A stretch of DNA of 55,510 bases. Source: an uncultured Gemmatimonadales bacterium (lineage in GTDB: Bacteria; Gemmatimonadota; Gemmatimonadetes; Longimicrobiales; Gaopeijiaceae). How positions within the stretch are numbered: the stretch's first letter is position 1; each line of letters opens with the position of its first letter. The position numbers and the translations under genes are program-made. The stretch covers positions 1-55,510 of the forward strand of contig CALFPJ010000053.1 of the NCBI GenBank assembly GCA_937919655.1. The letters run 5' to 3'. This document shows positions 8,859 to 17,437 of the stretch, one piece after another. A model generated the notes under the pieces. That model was not told the origin of the DNA, ran no database searches, and saw only the letters and a list, made by a program, of their open reading frames with translations.

Positions 8859-10298
8859 CTACTCCGCCCTCCCGATCCGTAACACCTCATCAAGCAAAAA
8901 ATGAATGTCCTCGACCCGGGTGCGGAAGTTCACGATGCACGCCCTGAGCGCGTATCGGCCCTCAAGGTACGTAGGCGACATATAAGCTTCCCCCTCATGC
9001 ACGATCGTCTCCAGTATGCGTCGATTCAATTCGTCGATCTCAGCTTCAGTCTGAGCCGACGAGGGGTTGAAGCGGAAGCAACTAATGCTCAATTCCGAGC
9101 CCAGAGGCTCGAGTTCCGGCTCCTGCGCGATGCGGTCGTCGAGCGCTTCGCGTAGCTCGATGTCTCGGTCGATCACCTCGATGATGCCGTCGGCGCCCCG
9201 GGCCTTGAGGATCGACCACACTTTTAGGCCTCGAAAGCGACGAGTCATTTCGAGGCCGTGATCGAAGAATGCGAATCGTTCAATGGGGTCGGTCTGCGTG
9301 ACCTTCGTGTACTCGCTCTCCCAGCCAAAGAGTTGACGGCTCCCTTCCTCGTCTCGGAGGAGCAAGCAGCCGACGTCGGCAGGGGCGAAAAGCCACTTGT
9401 GCGGGTCTAGCGACAGAGAGTCAGCGCGGCGAAACGCGTCCTGCATCCATGCATACTTCGTGGTCGCAGCCGCGGGCGCGCCATACGCGCCGTCGATGTG
9501 AAGCCACAGATCCTGCGCCGCGCAAAGGTCCGCGACTTCTCCGAGCGGATCGATGGCGCCCGTATTCGCACCGCCAGCTGACGCGCATACCGCTGAAGGA
9601 ACCAATCCCACTTCGCGGTCTTGATCTAGCTGGGCCGCTAGGAGGTCCAGCCGCAGGCGGCGGCGCTCGTCAACCGGGATCAAGTGAATTTGAGCGTCGG
9701 GGATCCCTAGGACCCGGCCAGCCTTCCGCATGGAGACGTGGGCCTCACGACTCATGTAGATCGTCTGCTGATGGCGGGGCGCGCCTGCGGCGTCGGCCTT
9801 GTGGACCGCGCAGGCCAGCGCGTGGAAGTTGGCGGAGGATCCCCCGCTGGTGAGAATGCCACTGCCCACACCACCGAAACCCACCAGCTCGTCCAGCCAC
9901 CGCAGCACCAGCCGCTCGACTTCCGTGGCTCCAGGGGCGGAGCGCCAGGCCGTGAGCCCCTGGTTCATCGCAGAGGCCATGGCGTCGGCGAAAATCCCGA
10001 TCGGGTCCGGCGACGTGACGACGTAGCCGAAGAAGCGCGGGTGCCCATTCTGCCGGCAGTGCGGGAGCATGGCGGAGCTCCAGGTGCTGATGACCTCATC
10101 GACCGCGATTCCTTGCCGGGGCAGAGGTTCGTCCACGAGCGCCCGGACCTCGTCACCTCGAGCGGGCGCGATGATCGGCGCTGTCTGCCCTTTCTGGATC
10201 GCCTCCCACATGGCGGCCAGAACTCGCGTGCCCACGCGTTGAAATTCCTCTTGAGAGAAGTCGAACGACGGGGTCGGGTGGGGAGTCGGGTCGGTCAT
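8859..10298 (-). CDS. PLP-dependent group II amino-acid decarboxylase
   Basis: This encodes 479 residues of the aromatic-L-amino-acid / glutamate decarboxylase family. Features are FFGYVVTSPDP in the N-terminal part, GGSSANFHAL (cofactor phosphate site) near residue 150, HIDGAYGAPA near residue 262 (Asp binding the PLP nitrogen) and SLDPHKWLF near residue 297 (PLP lysine). Length and order match aromatic amino-acid decarboxylases. It is first in a minus-strand set with the CoA ligase and amine oxidase, so it likely produces the amine that those enzymes handle. The actual amino acid (Trp, Tyr, Phe, DOPA or other) cannot be decided from sequence. No clear Shine-Dalgarno precedes ATG 10298. Confidence 0.88.
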   Translation of the reverse strand: MTDPTPHPTPSFDFSQEEFQRVGTRVLAAMWEAIQKGQTAPIIAPARGDEVRALVDEPLPRQGIAVDEVISTWSSAMLPHCRQNGHPRFFGYVVTSPDPIGIFADAMASAMNQGLTAWRSAPGATEVERLVLRWLDELVGFGGVGSGILTSGGSSANFHALACAVHKADAAGAPRHQQTIYMSREAHVSMRKAGRVLGIPDAQIHLIPVDERRRLRLDLLAAQLDQDREVGLVPSAVCASAGGANTGAIDPLGEVADLCAAQDLWLHIDGAYGAPAAATTKYAWMQDAFRRADSLSLDPHKWLFAPADVGCLLLRDEEGSRQLFGWESEYTKVTQTDPIERFAFFDHGLEMTRRFRGLKVWSILKARGADGIIEVIDRDIELREALDDRIAQEPELEPLGSELSISCFRFNPSSAQTEAEIDELNRRILETIVHEGEAYMSPTYLEGRYALRACIVNFRTRVEDIHFLLDEVLRIGRAE

Positions 10299-10571
10299 CA
10301 GCGGAGGCCTGCTTGGCCGGGAAGGAGGGCCCGGTGGTTCGTAGGGACGGCGTGGACGTGAGTCTATTCGTGCGTCGCCAGGATGTCATCCCGGAGTGCT
10401 ACGTTGGAGGGTTCGGAGGCGACTGGACCCGCGGGCCCACCCAGCCGACGGAAGCGTTGGGTTGTGCGGATCACCGCTCGCCCTCCGGGCCAGGTGGCGC
10501 TTTCCGGTCGCTGGGGGGGGCAATACTTTCGTCGCCCGACCTCGTGCCGAACACCTGAACAGGCGTACACC

Positions 10572-11675
10572 ATGTCGACCCGCACCGCGCATGCCGCCAA
10601 GACCCTCGCCCGTAAGTATTACACGGATCCGGGTATCTACGAGGCGGAGACGAGGAGCGTCTTTTTCGAGCGCTGGATTTACGCCGGACGGGCGAGCTCG
10701 CTTGCGCAAGCCGGCAGCTACTTCCTACGTGAGATCGAGTTGGAGAGCATCATCGTACTGCGGGACGGCGCGGGAGAAATTCGTGCGTTTCACAACGTGT
10801 GCCGGCATCGAGGGACCCGCCTGCTCGCAGAGCCCGAAGGCCAGCTCTCGAAGAGCATTCAGTGCCTCTATCACGCATGGACGTACGGCCTGGACGGGAC
10901 GCTCATCGGGGCGCCGTTCATGGACGAGGTGGAATCGTTCTGTCAGGAGGACTACCCGCTCAAACCGGTGTCCGTGGCGACTTGGGAAGGGTGTGTCTTC
11001 ATCTGCCTCTCCGAGGAGCCGGTGCCTTTCGAGCAGGCCTATGCGCCTCTGATCGACAAGTTCGGATCATGGACACTGGACCAACTCGAGATCGCGCATA
11101 GCATCACTTATGAGATCCCTTGTAATTGGAAGTTGGTCTTCCAGAACTACTCGGAGTGTTACCACTGCCCAGGTCTGCATCCGGCCCTGAACAGGCTCAC
11201 ACCGTTCAGGAACTCCTCCAACGACTTAGAAGAGGGGCCGTTTCTTGGCGGTCCCATGCACATGGCCATCGAGGGCGGCAGCATGACCATGACCGGTCAA
11301 ACGTGCGCGCCTTCGCTCGGTGACCTGAGTGGAGAAGCGCTCAGCTGCGTTCAGTACTACACGGTCTACCCGAACATGCTTCTGAGCCTACACCCCGACT
11401 ACGTGCTTATTCACCGGATCGAGCGCTTGGCAACCGACGCAACGAGGGTGGTCTGCGACTGGCTCTTTCACCCCGACGCCATGGCGTCGGAGGACTTTAA
11501 TCCGAGCCCAGCGGTGGAGTTCTGGAACATGACCAACAAACAGGATTGGCAGGTCAGCGCCCTATCCCAGCAGGGCATCTCGTCGCAGGCCTACACACCG
11601 GGCCCCTACTCCGAGTTGGAGAGCATGATCGCAGCGTGGGATCGGGAATACCTTTGCTCGATCGGTGAGGGGTAA
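10572..11675 (+). CDS. Rieske-type ring-hydroxylating / betaine-type oxygenase, alpha subunit
   Basis: This encodes 367 residues of a Rieske non-heme iron oxygenase large subunit. The [2Fe-2S] ligands are CRHRG and CLYHAWTYG (near residues 77 and 98). The catalytic iron site is SECYHCPGLHPAL near residue 195. Overall look is closest to the GbcA/choline-type and other quaternary-amine or aromatic oxygenases; the reductase partner is not in the window. ATG 10572 is chosen because residues before it in the open frame (from 10383) have no family resemblance. It is divergent from the decarboxylase gene 274 bases away. Hydroxylation or N-demethylation of an aromatic acid or amine from the same pathway is an inference. 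Confidence 0.88.
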   Translation: MSTRTAHAAKTLARKYYTDPGIYEAETRSVFFERWIYAGRASSLAQAGSYFLREIELESIIVLRDGAGEIRAFHNVCRHRGTRLLAEPEGQLSKSIQCLYHAWTYGLDGTLIGAPFMDEVESFCQEDYPLKPVSVATWEGCVFICLSEEPVPFEQAYAPLIDKFGSWTLDQLEIAHSITYEIPCNWKLVFQNYSECYHCPGLHPALNRLTPFRNSSNDLEEGPFLGGPMHMAIEGGSMTMTGQTCAPSLGDLSGEALSCVQYYTVYPNMLLSLHPDYVLIHRIERLATDATRVVCDWLFHPDAMASEDFNPSPAVEFWNMTNKQDWQVSALSQQGISSQAYTPGPYSELESMIAAWDREYLCSIGEG

Positions 11676-11676
11676 G

Positions 11677-11712
11677 TGGCGGCCGTAGTCCTGGCGGCCG
11701 TAGTCCTGGCGG
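11677..11712 (+). repeat. short tandem repeat, 15-base unit x 2.4
   Basis: TGGCGGCCGTAGTCC occurs at 11677-11691 and 11692-11706, followed by TGGCGG at 11707-11712. It fills the gap between the Rieske gene stop and the proposed -10 of the next gene, so copy number would alter spacing upstream of that promoter. Confidence 0.8.
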
Positions 11713-11714
11713 AC

Positions 11715-11720
11715 TAGTCT
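11715..11720 (+). promoter_or_regulatory. putative -10 hexamer TAGTCT of a leaderless transcript
   Basis: TAGTCT ends 7 bases before the ATG at 11728 and there is no Shine-Dalgarno between them. The same arrangement is seen at 44636 and 45563. No convincing TTGACA-like -35 is visible. Confidence 0.35.
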
Positions 11721-11727
11721 CATCACC

Positions 11728-12273
11728 ATGAAAAAAATGTATCTGATCCCGGCTGTGTTTCTGTCCTTGACCCTATTGGCGCATCCGGTGCGGGCGCAAC
11801 AAAACGCCCCGCCTGCCCTGGAGACGATTCGCAATTTCCAGGTGGTCTCCCCTCAACTCGCTTCGGCCGGGCAGATCGGTTACGAGCAGATTCCGTTGCT
11901 AGGCGCGCAGGGCTACGAGGTCGTCGTGAACCTGGCAGTCGCCGACGAGGCTCGGAACGGTCAGGAAGGCTTCTTGGTCGCCCAGTCCGGACTGACCTAC
12001 GTGCACATTCCCGTTGATTGGGAACAGCCCAAGGTGAGCGACGTAGCGATGTTCTTCGACGTCATGCGCGCGAACGCGGACCGGAAGATCTTCGTTCACT
12101 GCTTCGCAAATATGCGGGCTTCCGCCTTCGTCTATATGTACCGCACGCTCGTGGAGGGCGTCCCGGAGGACGAGGCGCGCGCCACGATGAACGCGGTCTG
12201 GGACCCCAACACGATGCAACAGTGGGCCGACCTCATTGAGCGTGTGAAGGCGTCCGAAGTCCGGGAGAGATAA
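11728..12273 (+). CDS. exported tyrosine-phosphatase-like protein (DUF442/Blh-like)
   Basis: This encodes 181 residues with a signal peptide (MKKMYLIPAVFLSLTLL, cleavage near VRAQQ). The remainder resembles small cysteine phosphatase/rhodanese-like folds of the DUF442 type: SPQLASAGQIGYEQIPLLGAQG near residue 35, then a P-loop-like HCFANMRAS near residue 113 with Cys and Arg separated by four residues. Families with HCAANxRxS loops share this spacing, unlike classical C-x5-R phosphatases. Being exported, it is unlikely to act on cytosolic phosphoproteins; substrate unknown. A weak hairpin and a long TC tract follow. Confidence 0.75.
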   Translation: MKKMYLIPAVFLSLTLLAHPVRAQQNAPPALETIRNFQVVSPQLASAGQIGYEQIPLLGAQGYEVVVNLAVADEARNGQEGFLVAQSGLTYVHIPVDWEQPKVSDVAMFFDVMRANADRKIFVHCFANMRASAFVYMYRTLVEGVPEDEARATMNAVWDPNTMQQWADLIERVKASEVRER

Positions 12274-12275
12274 CC

Positions 12276-12301
12276 GCCCCCGCTGCGGCCAGGGACGGGG
12301 C
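12276..12301 (+). terminator. weak terminator-like hairpin
   Basis: GCCCC at 12276-12280 can pair with GGGGC at 12297-12301 (or CCCCG with CGGGG in a shifted register), followed by TTTGT. The stem is short and the loop long, so termination is possible but not strong. Confidence 0.35.
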
Positions 12302-12312
12302 TTTGTAGGCCA

Positions 12313-12359
<47 letters not shown>

Positions 12360-12454
12360 CACTAAATGCTGGCCGGAACTCGAGCGCGGACTCTATATTG
12401 ACCGCCTCCCCGGGCACCGGGTGAGCCGTCACCCCAGCAGCAGGTGGGATCACC

Positions 12455-15244
12455 ATGAGCAAACCGTCGCGCACCTCCCTTGGGATCCTTCTGGGCGCAG
12501 CTTTTCTGCTCGCAGCGATCCCCGGGCTCCAGGCACAGAAGATCACGACCCCGATGGCCCAATTGGGCCACAACATCGGTGACGACTACTGGCTGGCGAC
12601 CTACACGGAGTTGACGGCGTATTGGCAGGTACTCGCCGAGGAGTCGCCGCGGATGGTGCTCGACACGATCGGCTACACGGCCGAGGGTCGACCCCACCTT
12701 ATGGCGATCATCACGTCGCCTGCGAACCATGCCAATCTTGACGAACACAAGCGCAACTCGCGCCGCCTAGCCCTCGCGACCGACCTGACGGATGACGAGG
12801 CGAGAGCGCTGTCTGAGACCGCGAAGGCCGTCGTTTGGATCGATGGAGGGCTACACGCGACGGAGGTCCTAGGCGCCGCCCAGCTGATGGAGATGGCGTA
12901 TCAGATGGTGACGCTCGACGACGCGGAGACCCACCGCTTCCTTGATGACGCCGTCACCCTCCTGGTGCATGCGAACCCGGACGGAATGGAGTTGGTCTCG
13001 AGTTGGTACATGCGAGAGCTCGACCCGATGCAACGCAGCACCGGCGGCATCCCTCGGCTCTATCAGAAGTACGTCGGGCACGACAACAACCGTGACTCGT
13101 ATATGGTGACCCAGCCCGAGACGGAGAACATCTCGCGGGTCATGTTCCGCGAGTGGTATCCGCAGATCATGTACAACCATCACCAAACCGGACCGTCGGG
13201 GACGGTGCTCTTCGCACCCCCGTTTCGGGATCCGCCCAATCACAACGTCCACCCGCTGGTGACGTTGGGAATTCAAGCAGTGGGAACCGCCATGCACTCC
13301 CGGCTGGTTGCCGAAGGAAAGCCGGGCGCGACCATGCGGCAGGGCGCCAGCTATTCGGCGTGGTTTAACGGCAACCTCCGCACGACGAGTTACTTCCACA
13401 ACATGATCGGCATCCTGACGGAAACGCAGGGTAACCCGACCCCGATGCGGATCCAGTTCGTGCCCGACCGGCTCCTCGCTGTGGGCGACCTGCCCGCACC
13501 GATCACCCCGCAGGAGTGGCATTTCCGGCAATCAGTCGACTATTCGATCACCAACAACCGGGCGATCCTGGACTACGCCTCGCGGTACCGCGAAACGGTG
13601 CTTTTTAATCGTTACCGGATGGGCCGAGAGGCCATCGAGCGGGGCAGCGAAGACTCGTGGACGATCAAGCCAAAATTCGTGGCTCAGGTATCCGCGGAGC
13701 TCGCGAGCGCCGCTCCGGCGGCCGGTGGAGGACGCGGCGGCGGTCGAGGTGGATTGGATCCTGCAGGATTCCAGCGTTTTAGGGCCCCTGATATGCGGGA
13801 CCCGCGGGGCTACATCCTCCCCTCGGACCAGCCTGACTTCCCGACCGCGGTGAAGTTCGTGAATACGCTGGAGAAGAACGGAGTGACGATTCACCGCGCG
13901 ACTGCTGCCTTCTCAGTTGCGGGCAAACGATACCCCGCGAACTCACTCGTTGTCCGTACCGACCAGGCCTACGCGCCCCACGTGTACGACATGTTCGAGC
14001 CGCAGGATCACCCCAACGACTTCGAGTACGAGGGCGGACCGCCCATCCCCCCTTACGACAACGCAGGTTATACGCTGGCCATGCAGATGGGCGTGGAGTT
14101 CGATCGTGTTTTGGACGGATTCGAGGGTCCATTTGAAGTGGTCGAGGGCTTCTCTACGCCGCCGGCGGGGCAGGTGACCAACGCCAGCGGGGCGGCCGGT
14201 TTCTTCGTGAGCCACGCCGTGAATGACGCGGCCATCGCGACGAATCGATTGTTGGCTGCGGACGAGGAGGTCTATTGGATCTCGGACGCGGTGACCGCTG
14301 CGGGCCATGCCTGGCCGGCGGGAACGCTCTGGGTGCCCGCCACCGCTCAAAGTCGCACCATGATCACTGATCTGGCTGCGCAGCTCGGTCTCGACTTTGT
14401 GGGTGCGACGTCGACTCCGTCCGTGGACGCGCTGAAGCTGAGTCCTGTCACCATGGGACTCTGGGACCAATTCGGCGGCTCGATGTCGTCGGGGTGGACT
14501 CGGTGGATGTTCGAGCAGTACGAATTTCCGTACGAGGTGGTCTATCCCCAGACCCTGAATGAGGCCGGACTTGAGGACGACTTCGACGTACTTGTCTTCG
14601 AAGACGGAGGAATTCCCGCCGCGGGTGGCGGGGGTGGATTCGGTGGCGGATTTGGCGGAGGGAATCAGGGCAACATTCCCGCGGAATATGAGGCGCAGCT
14701 TGGCAGGGTGACCGCTGAAGAGACGGTCCCGAATTTGATCGACTATGTGCGCAACGGTGGCACGCTCTTGGCGATCGGTTCTTCGACCAGCCTCGCGACC
14801 CATGCCGGCTTGCCCATGACAAACCATCTCGCGGATGGAGCGGGCGATCCTCTCGCCCGAGCAGAATATTATGTGCCGAGCTCGGTGCTCGAGATGGCGG
14901 TGGACAACACGCACCCGTTGGCCTACGGCTTCGGGGATCACACGAACATCATGTTCAACAACAGTCCGGTATTCCGGCTTCTGCCGCAGGCCGGAAGCCT
15001 TGGGGTCACGCCCGTGGCATGGTTCGATTCCACGACGCCCCTCCGCAGCGGTTGGGCGTGGGGCGAGCACCAACTCTTTGGCGGAACCGCGGTGTCAGAG
15101 GCGAAGGTGGGGGAAGGGCGGATGTTCTTCTTCGGTCCCCTGATCAAGAAACGCGCGCAGCCGCACGCGACCTTCAAGTTTCTCTTTAATGGGATCCACC
15201 TAGGCGGCGCGACGCCGGTCCGACTGGGGGGTGTGGCGCAGTAG
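12455..15244 (+). CDS. secreted M14-family metallopeptidase (large, paralogue 1)
   Basis: This encodes 929 residues. A signal peptide (about 1-28, ending GLQAQ) precedes a zinc carboxypeptidase-like M14 domain at roughly residues 40-380. The HxxE zinc ligands are in WIDGGLHATEV near residue 130, with ANPDGMEL, GHDNNRDSYM and YNHHQTG giving the remaining conserved positions. Two glycine-rich linkers (GGGRGGGRGG near 430; GGGGGFGGGFGGG near 730) separate the peptidase from a C-terminal glutamine-amidotransferase-like portion. A second gene at 26850 has the same architecture. Presumed to trim peptides outside the cytoplasm. A GGTGGGA-like ribosome site lies before the ATG. It ends in a tandem repeat shared with the intergenic region. 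Confidence 0.88.
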   Translation: MSKPSRTSLGILLGAAFLLAAIPGLQAQKITTPMAQLGHNIGDDYWLATYTELTAYWQVLAEESPRMVLDTIGYTAEGRPHLMAIITSPANHANLDEHKRNSRRLALATDLTDDEARALSETAKAVVWIDGGLHATEVLGAAQLMEMAYQMVTLDDAETHRFLDDAVTLLVHANPDGMELVSSWYMRELDPMQRSTGGIPRLYQKYVGHDNNRDSYMVTQPETENISRVMFREWYPQIMYNHHQTGPSGTVLFAPPFRDPPNHNVHPLVTLGIQAVGTAMHSRLVAEGKPGATMRQGASYSAWFNGNLRTTSYFHNMIGILTETQGNPTPMRIQFVPDRLLAVGDLPAPITPQEWHFRQSVDYSITNNRAILDYASRYRETVLFNRYRMGREAIERGSEDSWTIKPKFVAQVSAELASAAPAAGGGRGGGRGGLDPAGFQRFRAPDMRDPRGYILPSDQPDFPTAVKFVNTLEKNGVTIHRATAAFSVAGKRYPANSLVVRTDQAYAPHVYDMFEPQDHPNDFEYEGGPPIPPYDNAGYTLAMQMGVEFDRVLDGFEGPFEVVEGFSTPPAGQVTNASGAAGFFVSHAVNDAAIATNRLLAADEEVYWISDAVTAAGHAWPAGTLWVPATAQSRTMITDLAAQLGLDFVGATSTPSVDALKLSPVTMGLWDQFGGSMSSGWTRWMFEQYEFPYEVVYPQTLNEAGLEDDFDVLVFEDGGIPAAGGGGGFGGGFGGGNQGNIPAEYEAQLGRVTAEETVPNLIDYVRNGGTLLAIGSSTSLATHAGLPMTNHLADGAGDPLARAEYYVPSSVLEMAVDNTHPLAYGFGDHTNIMFNNSPVFRLLPQAGSLGVTPVAWFDSTTPLRSGWAWGEHQLFGGTAVSEAKVGEGRMFFFGPLIKKRAQPHATFKFLFNGIHLGGATPVRLGGVAQ

Positions 15245-15304
15245 GTCGGCTGGGGGTGTGGGCAGAGTGGGCCTGCTGAGGGGTGTGGCCGAGTAGGCCG
15301 ACCC
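15227..15304 (+). repeat. imperfect tandem repeat, about 26-base unit x 3
   Basis: Three degenerate units begin GGGGTGTGG at about 15227, 15253 and 15279 and continue with a CGAGTAGG-like segment. The first overlaps the last codons and the TAG stop of the M14 gene. The outer edges GGTCGGC (15244-15250) and GCCGACC (15297-15303) are inverted repeats, so the block may also fold as a terminator between the convergent M14 and ABC genes. Confidence 0.6.
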
Positions 15305-15311
15305 ATACCTC

Positions 15312-17179
15312 TCAGCGGTACCCCTCAGCCTGCAGGTTAAACAATTCGGCGTAGAGGCCGCCCTGTGCCAATAGTTCCTGATGCGTCCCGGTCTCCCGCA
15401 TTCCTCCCCCTTCCAGCACCACGATACGATCTGCCATACGGACGGTCGAAAAACGATGGGAGATGAGGACGGCCGTCCGTCCGCGGGTGAGTTCGGTGAA
15501 CCTCTCGAACACCTCATACTCAGCCCTCGCATCGAGCGCAGCCGTGGGCTCGTCCAGAATTAGAAGCTGAGCATCCCTCATGTAGGCCCGACCCAAGGCC
15601 AGCTTCTGCCATTCTCCTCCGGAAAGGTCGACGCCGCCTTCGAACTTGCGGCCTAGCTGCTGGTCGAAACCGTCCGTGAGCGTAGGTGCCACGGTGTCTG
15701 CGAGGCTATTCGCCGCGGCCGCCTGGATGCGATCCCAATCGTCGATCTCGTCGACCATCCCAACGCCGATGTTCTCCTTGAACAGGAAGGAGAAGCGTAG
15801 AAAATCCTGGAAGATCACCCCGATGTTGCGGTGCAGGTCGACGAGGTCGTATTCGCGGAGGTCCACCCCGTCCAAGAGGATGCGCGCCTCATCGGGGTCG
15901 TATAGCCCACTCAACAGCTTCACCAGGGTGGTCTTGCCAGCGCCGTTTTCCGCCACGAGCGCCACGGATTCACCCTGGCGCAGCGCGAAGTTCAACTCGC
16001 GAACCGCGTAGGCTTCCGACCCAGGGTATTTGTAGCCGACGCCCTCGAGAACGAACCCCTTTGTGATGGGCCTGGGCACCAGGATTGCGCCGGGCTTCGA
16101 TAGGATCTGCGGACGCACATCAAGAAATAGAAGGAGGTCGCGGAGGTAGAGGCTTTGTTCGTAGATGCCGGACAGGCTCAGTAGGACACCCTCGAGGAGG
16201 CCCTGACTCTGCCGTAGAGATCCTATCAAGAAAGTGAGGACACCGATCGTGAACAGTTCTCCAGAGGGCGATACGTGGCCGATGATCGTGTAGTAGATGA
16301 CCACGGCGTACCCGCCGTAGAGGCCCAGCGACCCAAGGACCGCCAGGGCGGCGGCCACGAGGTGCGCTGGATGGCCAGCGTTTGGGCTTCGTGCAGAAAC
16401 CCTTCGGCGTGCTCGCGGTAGCGCCCAATGAGGTAAGGAGAGAGCCCAAAGAGCCGCACCTCCTTCGCCGCGTTGTCATTTGCAGCCATGTACCTCAGGT
16501 AGTCGAGCATGCGCCGGCTCTGCGTCCAACTGTGGCGGAGCGTGTAGCCCAGTGCCGCGAAATACGTTTCGCCGAAGAAGGCGGGCAGGACCGAGACAAA
16601 GAGCAGAAGCACCAGCCAGGGAACAAAGAGGATGAGGCCGGCGACCATGGAGACGACCGTGATCATGGACTGCGCCAGCCCCAGGATCTGGATCAGGAAG
16701 CCGATCCCTCTATCGGACTCTCTGCGGGCCCGTTCCAGCTGATCGTACGTTTCTGAGTCTTCAAACTGGGCGACGTCGAGTGTGGCGGCGTGCTCCATGA
16801 CCCGAATGGCTACGTCACTGCGAAAGTGCTCACCAAGGAGCCCTTCCACGAGGTTGGAGCCGCGCGAGAGAACTTCCGCGGCCACCGCGATGACCAATTC
16901 GATCGCAATGAGCGTCCACAGATGCCGCCAGTCCACGGGCTGATCGCCGCGGTAGTAGAGCTCGACCGCCTAAATGATGAGCTTCCCGATCCAAAGCAGC
17001 GCGATGGGGGACAGCGGGCGCACAAGGCGCGACAGGATCGTCGCCAACGTGAGCCCCGGGTGTGCCTTGCAGACCATCCGCAACAGTGGCGGCACGGTCT
17101 TCAGCGCCTGGAAGCGCTCGCTCCGCGACGACGGAATTTTGGCCCCCTTTACGGGCGTGGCTCGGCGAGGGATGCTCAT
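15312..17179 (-). pseudogene. ABC exporter (fused membrane and ATPase domains), nonsense and frameshift
   Basis: Read on the minus strand this is one roughly 620-residue ABC half-exporter in three pieces. The start MSIPRRATP runs 69 codons to an in-frame TAG at 16970-16972 (GKLII stop AVELYY). The same frame resumes through the membrane domain to about 16370, where the reading moves to another frame (LAIQR then HLVAAALAVLG), consistent with one lost base. The ATPase domain is intact: Walker A AENGAGKTT, signature LSGGEWQKLALGRA, Walker B LLILDEPTAALD and switch ISHRFSTVR. Two lesions 600 bases apart argue for real inactivation rather than a single sequencing slip, but read data should decide. 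The substrate cannot be read. Confidence 0.85.
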
Positions 17180-17283
17180 TTCTTCGACTTCGTTCGGCTG
17201 CTCGCGCTCACTGCTACCCTTTGTGCGGGCCGCACCTTAGACTCAGCGTTCTTCCCTTCGGTTCCGAAAAAGGATAATCCATC

Positions 17284-17424
17284 GTGACAAGTCGGAGGGA
17301 GTTTCTCGCTGCTGGGGCAACATCATGGATTGCGGTTATAGGCGATTCGGCCCTCCTTCGTGCCGCGCAGACGCCCCTATGCGGGCCCTGGCCGCACGTG
17401 AGTTCACGGTTCTCCAAGCTTTGA
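17284..17424 (+). CDS. 46-codon micro-ORF with a twin-arginine signal
   Basis: A GTG at 17284, preceded by AAGGAT, opens a frame of 46 codons starting VTSRREFLAAGATSW, a textbook Tat leader (SRREFLAAGA) with a hydrophobic stretch and a cleavage-like LLRAAQ. It ends TGA at 17422-17424, and that stop overlaps the AAGGAG ribosome site of the next gene. It may be the truncated start of a lost Tat-exported enzyme, a small secreted peptide, or a translated leader affecting the downstream amidohydrolase. Composition and position favour a genuine former or present coding start. Confidence 0.45.
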   Translation: MTSRREFLAAGATSWIAVIGDSALLRAAQTPLCGPWPHVSSRFSKL

Positions 17425-17437
17425 AGGAGCGGACTTG

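Noticed and set aside
15227..15304. CRISPR-like array
   Set aside because: Only three degenerate units without spacers; no cas genes in the window.
16970..16972. TAG recoding (amber read-through) in the ABC exporter and transposases
   Set aside because: Many intact genes here end in TAG (for example at 15244, 19066, 29510, 35863, 53475), so TAG is an ordinary stop.
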